This document shows positions 35,426 to 42,263 of a DNA stretch of 64,000 nucleotides, piece after piece. Both the position numbers and the translations under genes were made by a program. Within the stretch, counting starts at the first letter, position 1. Each line of letters begins with the position of its first letter. A model generated the notes under the pieces. That model saw nothing but the letters and a program-made list of their open reading frames with translations, searched no databases and was not told the DNA's origin. Source of the DNA: Roseiarcus sp963775575 (GTDB taxonomy: Bacteria > Pseudomonadota > Alphaproteobacteria > Rhizobiales > Beijerinckiaceae); contig CAVZJG010000002.1 in the NCBI GenBank assembly GCA_963775575.1, positions 1,736,001 to 1,800,000 on the forward strand, given 5' to 3'.

Positions 35426-36946
35426 TTGGGGCAGACGACGTTCATCTGGCGAATGTCGGTTAAGGAAGAGGGATCTCGGCCCCGAGCGAAATCGCAGGCC
35501 GACATCAAGTGTCCGTCTTGCACTGTCTCGGAGCCGTTCGTGCGCAACCTCAACCTCAGGCGAGACAGCGGCCGCGCGGCGATTTTGCGCGAGCCGGTTC
35601 GAGATTGGCGCTTGGGCTGGATGACCGGGCATCGGGCGCGCGTGATCGCTTTCACGGTTTGCGTCATCGCGTTGCTGCTTGCGCCGCATTCGCTGTCGCC
35701 GGCCGGCAGGCCGCCGGGCACGCTCTCGGAAGAAATTGTCTCATGGGCGAGCCTGCTATGGCTCGGCGCCCTGCTGCCCGGCTCTTTCGGCTTGATCGGC
35801 ACGCTCCTCTATCGATTCCCATCCGACCTCGACGATGTACGGCCGATCAACAATCTGATCTGCTGGCGAATCGTCACAGCGGGAAAGAACATCGACGTCG
35901 CCTTGAGCACGATTCGCCGCTGCCAAGCCGAAATGGCCGAAACGCCCTTGGCGCCTTACCTTGTCGAGGTCGTGATCGACGAGTGTAAGAATGTCGCATT
36001 GCTGCCTGTCGCCGATGTCGACGTACGCATCATCGTCGTCCCGCGTGAATACGCTACACCAAACAATTCTCACTTCAAGGCGAGGGCGTTGCATTACGCC
36101 CTGCTGAATTCGCAAATATCCGAGACGGCCTGGATCGTGCATCTCGACGAAGAAACACAGCCGACGCCATCGGCGATCAAGGGCGTTTGCAAATTCATAT
36201 GCCAGGAGGAGGCGTCCGGGCGACTACGCATCGGCCAGGGCGCGTTGCTTTATCATCGCGAATGGGAACGGCACCCCTTTCTCACGCTGGCCGACAATGT
36301 CCGGACGGGAGACGATTTCGCCAGGTTTCATTTGCAGCACCGCTTGGGCGTCACGCTATTTGGACTTCATGGTTCTTTCATCGTCGTTCGCAACGACGTC
36401 GAGAAGGCGACAGGCGGTTTCGATTTTGGTCCGCACGGCGACATCACCGAGGACGCATTCTGGGCGCTCAAGGCGATGCAGGACGGCCTGCGTTGCGCAT
36501 GGGTCGAAGGTTTCTTGGAAGAACAGTCCTGCATGTCCGTCATTGATTTTCTGCGCCAGCGGCGGCGTTGGTTTCACGGACTGGTGAAAACCGTCCTTCA
36601 CGCCCCGGTCAAGCTGCGTTGGCGCCTTGGCCTCGGCTTGAACACGATGCTGTGGTCGCTGGCGCCGTTCGCAGTCGTCTACACGCTTTGCAAGCCTTTC
36701 TACGGCGTCGAAATCCCGCCCGGCGTGCGGGTCTTTGCGAGCTACTCGTTCGCGACGTTCGCGCTGTGGTACGTCACAGGACTGAAAGCGAACATGGACG
36801 AACACGGCGTCAAGAACTTCTGGAAACGCGTCCAGCTTACGCTATTGCAGATATTTCTGTTGCCGGTGTTCTGTATCCTGGAAGGGCTCGGCGTATTGTG
36901 GGGACTGGTCAGTCAGGCGCAGGGATTCGAGGTCGTGAAAAAATAG
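35426..36946 (+). CDS. Egghead-like GT2 glycosyltransferase, membrane-bound
   Basis: Likely processive or beta-linking sugar transferase at the inner membrane. Up to 506 residues: two TM helices near the N-terminus (about 70-88 and 105-125), then a GT2 catalytic domain with IVHLDEETQPTPSA (metal-binding DxE), GFDFGPHGDITEDAFWALKA (catalytic ED) and QRRRWFHGL (Q-x-x-R-W). Three to four C-terminal TM helices follow. Closest remembered relatives are egghead/BRE-3 beta-mannosyltransferases. Start uncertain: TTG 35426 (GGAG upstream), ATG 35453 or ATG 35621. Base composition is lower in GC than neighbours, suggesting transfer. Confidence 0.82.
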   Translation: MGQTTFIWRMSVKEEGSRPRAKSQADIKCPSCTVSEPFVRNLNLRRDSGRAAILREPVRDWRLGWMTGHRARVIAFTVCVIALLLAPHSLSPAGRPPGTLSEEIVSWASLLWLGALLPGSFGLIGTLLYRFPSDLDDVRPINNLICWRIVTAGKNIDVALSTIRRCQAEMAETPLAPYLVEVVIDECKNVALLPVADVDVRIIVVPREYATPNNSHFKARALHYALLNSQISETAWIVHLDEETQPTPSAIKGVCKFICQEEASGRLRIGQGALLYHREWERHPFLTLADNVRTGDDFARFHLQHRLGVTLFGLHGSFIVVRNDVEKATGGFDFGPHGDITEDAFWALKAMQDGLRCAWVEGFLEEQSCMSVIDFLRQRRRWFHGLVKTVLHAPVKLRWRLGLGLNTMLWSLAPFAVVYTLCKPFYGVEIPPGVRVFASYSFATFALWYVTGLKANMDEHGVKNFWKRVQLTLLQIFLLPVFCILEGLGVLWGLVSQAQGFEVVKK

Positions 36947-36959
36947 GTGAAGACGTTTC

Positions 36960-37065
36960 CTGGCCCCCTTGAGAGAGGGGTTTGTAGAGACGAGGAAGGG
37001 CGCGGTGGCTTGGGCCATGCGGCAACGCTCAGTTTCCCTTCCCCGCTCATCAAACCGGACGTGCG
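36960..37065 (-). other. Possible group II intron-type remnant
   Basis: On the minus strand the stretch reads CACGTCCGGTTTGATGAG followed by GGGGAAGGGAAACTGAGC and CTCGTCTCTACAAACC. This resembles, from memory, the conserved 3' part of bacterial group II introns near their reverse-transcriptase genes. No reverse-transcriptase gene is present here. It would be a truncated scar. Confidence 0.3.
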
Positions 37066-37102
37066 CGGTTTACGGGTTTACGGGTTTACGGTGGCATAGG
37101 TT
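37064..37102. repeat. GGTTTACG tandem array, left of the IS3 insertion
   Basis: Three near-perfect copies of GGTTTACG followed by GTGGCATA. It continues on the other side of the IS3 element, with GGTT present on both sides. Before the insertion this was one array ending in element C. Confidence 0.8.
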
Positions 37103-37163
37103 TGGAGTGGACCCCGAAGTTGAGACACGGGTAAAAGGGTGACATGGCTTCCGAGGAGGAACC

Positions 37164-37601
37164 ATGTCGGAACCGGGCAAGAGTCCGCGGCAGTTTTCGG
37201 AGGCGTTCAAGGAAGCCGCGGTGCGGCGGCTGGAAGCTGGCGAGAAGATTGCCGCGGTGGCCGCGGCGATTGGGGTCAAGCGGAAGCTTTTGTATCAGTG
37301 GCGCAACGCTTGGCGGGCGATGGGGTCGGCCGGGTTCAACCGCAAACGCGGGCGGAAGCCGGGCTGGAAGGCCGCCGAAGCCTGCGCGGCGGTCGCTCCG
37401 TCGTCCTCTCCGGACGCCGTCGCGCCCGCTGCGCAGGCTTCGCAGGAGCTGAGGAAAGCGCAGGCCCGCATTGCCGAACTGGAACGGCTGATCGGGCGTC
37501 AGCAGGCGGATCTGCATTTTTTTCGCGAAGCCTTGCGGCTCTGGGACGCGACGCCCCCGAACGGCGGCGCGCCCATCTCTACGCGGTCGTCGAAAAAATG
37601 A
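37164..37601 (+). CDS. IS3 family transposase OrfA
   Basis: A 145-residue DNA-binding protein. N-terminal helix-turn-helix (RQFSEAFKEAAVRRLEAGEK, then AIGVKRKLLYQWRNAW), an Ala/Pro linker, and a leucine-zipper-like helix (LRKAQARIAELERLIGRQQA). The stop overlaps the orfB start (AAAAAATGA, 37593-37601), so orfB may be made by -1 frameshifting on the A-run or by re-initiation. Confidence 0.92.
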   Translation: MSEPGKSPRQFSEAFKEAAVRRLEAGEKIAAVAAAIGVKRKLLYQWRNAWRAMGSAGFNRKRGRKPGWKAAEACAAVAPSSSPDAVAPAAQASQELRKAQARIAELERLIGRQQADLHFFREALRLWDATPPNGGAPISTRSSKK

Positions 37602-38497
37602 CCGCCGACGAGTCGCAAGGCTTTCTCGAAGACGACGCCAACGTCCGGCGCCTGTGCGCCCTCGGGGACGTGTCGCGCGCGGGCTACTACCGCCATTTCG
37701 GCCCGCACGCTCCCGCCCGCGCGGACGCCGATCTGCGCGATCTCATCCAACGCGAAGCGCTCGCTCATCGCCATTACGGCTATCGTCGCGTCACGCAGGC
37801 GCTGCGCCGGCAAGGCCTGATCGTCAACGCCAAGCGGGTGCTCAGGCTGATGCGCGAAGACAACCTGCTCAGCCTGCGCGCCAAGCCCTTCGTCCCGCGC
37901 ACGAGCGACAGCCGGCATGGCTTCGCGATCCGGCCAAACCTCGCCCGCGCGCTGCGTCCCAGCGGCCTCGACCAGCTCTGGGTCGCCGACATCACCTACA
38001 TCAGGCTGGCCGAGGACTTCGTCTATCTGGCCGTCGTCATCGACGCGTTCTCGCGCAAAGTGGTGGGCTGGGCGCTCGCCGGCCATCTCGAGGCTTCGCT
38101 CGCCCTTGAGGCGCTTGATCAGGCGCTCGCGGCGCGCCAGCCCCAGCCCGAAAGTCTCATCCACCACTCCGACCGCGGCGTGCAGTATGCGTGTTCCGAC
38201 TATGTCGAACGGCTGGAGGCGCGCAAAATCGTCATCAGCATGAGCCGGCCCGGCAACCCTTACGACAACGCCAAGGCCGAGAGCTTCATGAAGACGCTGA
38301 AAGCCGAGGAGGTGAACGGCAAGGCCTACGCCAACATCGACGACGCCCGTCGGCAGATCGGCGCCTTCATCGAGACCATCTACAATCGTCAGCGCCTGCA
38401 CTCGGCGCTGGGCTACAAACCGCCGGTCGAGTTCGAAGCCGAACTGCGGCCGGTCGCGCCAACGCTGAACCAGGACGAAGCCCTGTCACTCAATTAG
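37598..38497 (+). CDS. IS3 family transposase OrfB (integrase core)
   Basis: A 299-residue DDE integrase. An N-terminal HTH_21-like part (YGYRRVTQALRRQGLIVNAK) precedes the catalytic core, with Asp in LWVADITYIRLAEDFVYLAV, Asp in LIHHSDRGVQYACSDYVERL and Glu in GNPYDNAKAESFMKTLK. C-terminal NRQRLHSALGYKPPVEFE. All three catalytic residues and both termini are present, so the element looks functional. ATG 37598 overlaps the orfA stop. Confidence 0.94.
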   Translation: MTADESQGFLEDDANVRRLCALGDVSRAGYYRHFGPHAPARADADLRDLIQREALAHRHYGYRRVTQALRRQGLIVNAKRVLRLMREDNLLSLRAKPFVPRTSDSRHGFAIRPNLARALRPSGLDQLWVADITYIRLAEDFVYLAVVIDAFSRKVVGWALAGHLEASLALEALDQALAARQPQPESLIHHSDRGVQYACSDYVERLEARKIVISMSRPGNPYDNAKAESFMKTLKAEEVNGKAYANIDDARRQIGAFIETIYNRQRLHSALGYKPPVEFEAELRPVAPTLNQDEALSLN

Positions 38498-38524
38498 CGT
38501 GTCTCACCAGAGGGGTGCAGTCCA

Positions 38525-38720
38525 GGTTTACGGGTTTAGGTTTACGGTGACACATGGTTTACGGGTTTACGGTGACACATGCATATATTCCCATTAAACG
38601 CTTCTCCAACCTTCGGTTTGGCACTGCGCGGAAATCATCGACGCAGGCTTTTGGGATCCTCTAATTGTTACAATAACGCGTGTGTCACCGTAAAACCCGT
38701 AAAACCGTAAAACGTAAAAG
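38525..38720. repeat. Repeat element C: 119-bp GTGACAC core with GGTTTACG flank
   Basis: Left flank has two higher-order units, each GGTTTACGGGTTTA(GG)-TTTACGGTGACACAT; the second starts the core 38571-38689 (GGTGACAC to GTGTCACC). Right flank: GTAAAACCC / GTAAAAC repeats. The core is nearly identical to element B, but the tandem unit is different. No coding potential. Confidence 0.8.
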
Positions 38721-38888
38721 CATTGACAGCCTCAAAACTTCAGAAGTTCATGCTTCCATGAGGTCGATGGCGCGGTGTATGCGGGAGAGGAACCGGGGCA
38801 GGTCTCGCTGAGAAAGTCCGAAGCCTTCAGCGCGGATCGAGCTGAGTTAGGTAATTCGTATCACGCCCCTGTAAACCGGGAGGACTCC

Positions 38889-39170
38889 ATGGGAATCGTT
38901 GAGGACGTCTTTAAGGCGCTGGATCGCATTCCCATTTGGAAACGCCTTCAAGAGGTTCCATCAGAGATTGACGTACTTAAGGCACAAGTCGCGGCGCTCG
39001 AAGAAAAGCTTAGCGGAAAATGGCCCCCCGACATCTGCCGGTTTTGCGGCGAACGCGCAGCGCGACTGACATATTCAGTCCCTGGCGCTACTGCCAACGG
39101 AATAAAACACGAACGATGGACTTGTTCCGCGTGTGGCAAGATCGAGTCGAGAAGCACACTGATAAAATAG
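38889..39170 (+). CDS. Small coiled-coil/zinc-ribbon protein
   Basis: A 93-residue protein: helical N-terminus (VEDVFKALDRIPIWKRLQEV), a short coiled coil (EIDVLKAQVAALEEKL), and a zinc ribbon made of CRFCGE and CSACGK. GGAGG precedes ATG 38889. Similar small proteins of unknown role occur in accessory regions. It may belong to the mobile island. A longer upstream frame from 38775 is possible but lacks a ribosome-binding site. Confidence 0.7.
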   Translation: MGIVEDVFKALDRIPIWKRLQEVPSEIDVLKAQVAALEEKLSGKWPPDICRFCGERAARLTYSVPGATANGIKHERWTCSACGKIESRSTLIK

Positions 39171-39279
39171 AATTAGTTATGTGGTTACGGCGTGGGTACG
39201 GACTGGCATCGTGACAGCTTGCTCAACCTCATTATTGCTTGTCGGTGGACCGGAAATTGGGATTAAGTAATCTGGTTTG

Positions 39280-39415
39280 ACTAAGTTAAGCGCACTGCCG
39301 CCGTAACCCTTTAAGTTAAGTGCACTGTCACTGTCACTTCGTAACTTCGTAACTTCGTAATTTTTGGGGTTCCGGGTTCCGGGTTCCGGTGACAGTGCAC
39401 TAAACTGTCGACCCT
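39280..39415. repeat. Repeat locus D: back-to-back AGTGCACTGTCAC ends with different tandem units
   Basis: AGTGCACTGTCAC (39319-39331) and its exact inverse GTGACAGTGCACT (39389-39401) enclose two different tandem arrays: TTCGTAAC repeated about three times, then GGGTTCC three times. Here the tandem repeats lie between the inverted ends, as if two elements met back to back. A weaker relative, AAGCGCACTGCCGCCGTAAC, lies at about 39285-39306. Confidence 0.75.
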
Positions 39416-39527
39416 ATGAGTTCTCCATGGCCGTCACCGAGCAGGAACGCGATAAGCGCCCTCTCGCCGCGCTCCCCGGCCGCCGCCATTCGCTATAGCA
39501 TGATGCGATTTGGCGGAATCGCCAGAG

Positions 39528-39612
39528 ATGTCATTCCCGCGAAAGCGGGAATCCAAAGTCGGCGGCCGATGCGCCCTTTCCGCGCTGGATTCCCGCTTTC
39601 GCGGGAATGACA
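39528..39612. repeat. Palindromic ATTCCCGCGAAAGCGGGAAT repeat pair
   Basis: Two inverted copies of CATTCCCGCGAAAGCGGGAA separated by about 30 bp; each copy is itself a palindrome. This type of dispersed repeat is common in proteobacterial genomes. It lies between the repeat island and the ABC transporter terminator. Confidence 0.8.
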
Positions 39613-39696
39613 TGAGGCGGGAACGTCATCGGCCTCGTCTTAAGGCGACGCGCTCTCGGAGCGACGCCTCGACTCGCGCGGCTCAACGGCCACGCA

Positions 39697-39726
39697 ACAA
39701 AAAGCGCCGGCGGTTTCCCGCCGGCG
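39697..39726 (-). terminator. Intrinsic terminator of the sugar ABC operon
   Basis: A 9-bp GC stem (CGCCGGCGG / CCGCCGGCG) with a TTTC/GAAA loop, followed on the minus strand by CTTTTTG. Located 28 bp after the substrate-binding protein gene, the last gene of the operon. Confidence 0.85.
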
Positions 39727-39753
39727 AAAGGGTTTCAGACAGGCGAGACGCGC

Positions 39754-40743
39754 TTAGCGAATGCCCTTGTCGATCAGATCGACCAGACCGCCGATCGTCT
39801 TCGGGTTGACGGTGCCGGCGCCGGTGTTGAGCGACAGGCCCGGCATCTTGTACTTGGCCGTCATCACGCATTGCAGAACCGGGATGAAGCCCTGGAGGTA
39901 GAGGAGCTGGTCGAGCGTCGCGCTGACGTAGCCCGACTTCAAGCCGGCGATCGTCGCCGGGGCGAGATCGATGCCGCCGACGATGATTTCGCCGGGCTTC
40001 TTGCCGGCCTTCTTCAAAGCGTCGGCCATGACGCCGGTGACGCTGCCGTGCTGCAGGCCGATGGCCGTCAGTTTCGGATGGGCCTGAATATAGGCCGCGA
40101 ACGCCGGGACGCCGAGCGTCGGGTCGCTGTTGACCTCCTGAGGAATGTCCAGCCGATCGACTTTGAGGCCGGCCTTCTCCAGAGTGTCGGCGAGGCACTT
40201 CTCCGATACGCCGCGCTCGGCCTGGCTGAAGATGCCCCAGACCACCGCTTCGTCGCCCGCCTTCGGGCCTTGCGCCAGCATGGCGTTGGCGGTCAGCGTG
40301 CCGCCGGCGCAAAGATCGACGCCGGCGTAGCCGAAGCCCTTGGTGCCGAATTCCTTCTGCAGATCGCTCAAGGGAGCATTGCCGTCGGTGACGACGATGC
40401 CCTGGTCGACGGCGGCTTTGACCAGATCATGGAAGGCGACGTTGCCGGGATGGCCCATGATCTCGATGCAGTCCGGCTTGGCGGCGACCGCCTCCTTGAA
40501 CTGGTTGATCATCGTCTCGGGGGCCCAGGCCGAGAACTGCGCCTTGAGCGTGACGCCGAGCGCGGCGGCGGCCTCGGTCGCGCCGGTCTGGCGGGCCAGC
40601 GTCGCGCCGTCGCCGGCGTTGCCGCCCATCTGCATGTACATCGTCAGGCCCTTGCCGATCGGATCGGCGGCCGAAGCGGAACTCACGGCGGCGGCGAGCC
40701 CGATCGCTGCGACGCCGGTCAGAAGAAAATGAGCTAAACGCAT
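39754..40743 (-). CDS. Sugar ABC transporter substrate-binding protein
   Basis: A 329-residue periplasmic binding protein of the ribose/xylose type (Peripla_BP_4-like). Signal peptide MRLAHFLLTGVAAIGLAAAV with a likely cut after SSASA. Family landmarks: MINQFKEAVAAKPDCIEIMG, VTDGNAPL, AMLAQGPKAGDEAVVWGIF and GGIDLAPATIAGLKSGYVSA. Last gene of the ATPase-permease-binding protein operon; which sugar it binds cannot be told. Confidence 0.92.
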   Translation of the reverse strand: MRLAHFLLTGVAAIGLAAAVSSASAADPIGKGLTMYMQMGGNAGDGATLARQTGATEAAAALGVTLKAQFSAWAPETMINQFKEAVAAKPDCIEIMGHPGNVAFHDLVKAAVDQGIVVTDGNAPLSDLQKEFGTKGFGYAGVDLCAGGTLTANAMLAQGPKAGDEAVVWGIFSQAERGVSEKCLADTLEKAGLKVDRLDIPQEVNSDPTLGVPAFAAYIQAHPKLTAIGLQHGSVTGVMADALKKAGKKPGEIIVGGIDLAPATIAGLKSGYVSATLDQLLYLQGFIPVLQCVMTAKYKMPGLSLNTGAGTVNPKTIGGLVDLIDKGIR

Positions 40744-40835
40744 TTCGCTTCTCCCTTACCTTGCGTTCGGGGCCGCCTTCCTGACGGCCCCGTTTCTACT
40801 CGGAAGCGCGAACGCCCCCGAATCTCTGGCGTCTC

Positions 40836-42251
40836 TCAGAGAACCGCAGGACGTTGCCCTTGCGGTGGCTCCCCGTAACGATTTTCGCCCGCCGACCCGG
40901 CCAACAAAAACAAGACCACTAGCACGATTGCGCCGATAAGCGGCACGACGGCAATCAACTGCCACCACCCCGATAGGTCCGGTAGCACGATTAGGCCGAT
41001 AATCGGCACGACGGCAATCAACTGCCACCACCCCGATCGGTCCGTGTCGTGAAGGCGCCGGGCGCCAACAGAGAAATGCGGGATGATCGTGGCGAGGTAG
41101 ACGATGCTTGCTAGGATCGGCTTGCCCCACAACGCGTCATCGATCAAATCTGCGAAGCACATCACGATGCCGACCGAAAGCGAAAAAAACCAATATTCCG
41201 AGCGACGCGCGCGCCCGTGGAAGTTCGCGTAATTGTGGATCAGCGCGCTGCGAAGGGCCTCGACAATATCGTCGGTGTACATGTAGAAGATGATAGCGAT
41301 CAGGAAGATGATGCCCTGGACGGTGCGCACCAAGGCGCCGGTGAGGCCCGCGGCGACCAGGCCGGCCTCGATCATGCCGATGATGAAGCAGCCGAACACG
41401 GTGCCGATGATCGTCGCGCGGCCGCCGAAAATGGAGGTGCCGCCGATCAGCACCGAAGCGATGGCGGTCAAGAGATAGCCCTGTCCCTGATTGCCGAAGT
41501 AATTCTTGTTCTCCAGCGTCAGCATGATCGCGGCGCAGGCGGCGAGGAAGCCCATCAGCGTGAAGATCTTGATCTTCTCGCGGTCGACATCGACGCCGAC
41601 GACGCGCGACACGTCGTTGGAATCGCCGATGAACAGCGTGTGCTCGCCGAAGCGGTGGCGGGTCAGGACGAGCCAAAGAAAGCCAACGATCAACGCCGTC
41701 CACAACGCCTGGATCGAAACCTGCTGGAGCCAATCGACGTTGGATAAACTCGCGAACGGGCGGCCGACGATCCATTGCCAGACCGCTGTCTCTTCCGCCG
41801 TCCGCAGCGCATAGGACTTGCCTCCCGAGATCCAGGTCGCCACGCCGGCCCAAAAGAACTGCGCCCCCAGCGTCGTCATGAAGGAGGGAATGCCGACTTT
41901 GGCGATGAGAAGACCGTTGACGAAGCCGACCAGAACCCCCGACGCCAGGCCGGCGACGACGGCGAACCAGCCGAGATCGTATTCCTTGAACAGCACGGCG
42001 AAAACGAAGCCGGAGAAGGCGATGATGGCGGGGAAGCACAGGTCGATCTCGCCCGCGCCGATGACGAAGGTGAGCCCGGTGGCGAGCAGCACCAGCGGCG
42101 GCAGGGTCGAGAGGAAGGTCGTGTAGATGAAGGGCCTGAGGAACACTTCCGGCGCCCTAAGCATGAAGAGCGCCAGCAGCAGCATGAAAACGATGATGAT
42201 CGGCAGCGCCTCGAAGCGCTGGAAGACCGAGATCGAGCCGCGCTTGACCAT
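40836..42251 (-). CDS. Sugar ABC transporter permease fused to a DUF805 domain
   Basis: A 471-residue inner-membrane protein. Residues 1-330 are a complete ribose-type permease (BPD_transp_2), with EIDLCFPAIIAFSGFVFAVL, GIPSFMTTLGAQFFWAG and LTAIASVLIGGTSIFGGRAT. At the permease C-terminus (IIFYMYTDD) the frame runs straight into a DUF805 domain (about 337-465) starting ALRSALIHNYANFHGRARRS and containing GARRLHDTDRSGWWQL. DUF805 is a small membrane domain of unknown function, normally a separate protein. The DUF805 part contains a 21-residue tandem duplication. The start follows the ATPase gene by 12 bp. Confidence 0.9.
   Translation of the reverse strand: MVKRGSISVFQRFEALPIIIVFMLLLALFMLRAPEVFLRPFIYTTFLSTLPPLVLLATGLTFVIGAGEIDLCFPAIIAFSGFVFAVLFKEYDLGWFAVVAGLASGVLVGFVNGLLIAKVGIPSFMTTLGAQFFWAGVATWISGGKSYALRTAEETAVWQWIVGRPFASLSNVDWLQQVSIQALWTALIVGFLWLVLTRHRFGEHTLFIGDSNDVSRVVGVDVDREKIKIFTLMGFLAACAAIMLTLENKNYFGNQGQGYLLTAIASVLIGGTSIFGGRATIIGTVFGCFIIGMIEAGLVAAGLTGALVRTVQGIIFLIAIIFYMYTDDIVEALRSALIHNYANFHGRARRSEYWFFSLSVGIVMCFADLIDDALWGKPILASIVYLATIIPHFSVGARRLHDTDRSGWWQLIAVVPIIGLIVLPDLSGWWQLIAVVPLIGAIVLVVLFLLAGSAGENRYGEPPQGQRPAVL
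40923..41048. repeat. 63-bp in-frame tandem duplication inside the DUF805 domain
   Basis: Two copies of 63 bp (40923-40985 and 40986-41048) differing at a few positions. They encode SGWWQLIAVVPIIG and SGWWQLIAVVPLIG, each with its following residues. The duplication adds an extra hydrophobic segment. Confidence 0.9.
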
Positions 42252-42263
42252 TTGACCGCCGCC

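Larger units (their letters stand above)
37103..38524 (+). mobile_element. IS3-family insertion sequence
   Basis: 1422 bp. Left end TGGAGTGGACCCCGAAGTTG and right end (inverted) TGGACTGCACCCCTCTGGTG, both continuing GAGACACG. Flanked by GGTT on both sides (37099-37102, 38525-38528), a 4-bp target duplication. Encodes overlapping orfA and orfB, the standard IS3 plan. Confidence 0.92.

Noticed and set aside
35032..35448. Minus-strand open frame overlapping repeat element B
   Set aside because: It reads through the repeats and has no domain or ribosome-binding site; part of the translation is simply repeat sequence.
34622..39415. CRISPR array
   Set aside because: The short tandem repeats have no spacers of constant length, the units are only 7-8 bp, and no cas genes are present.
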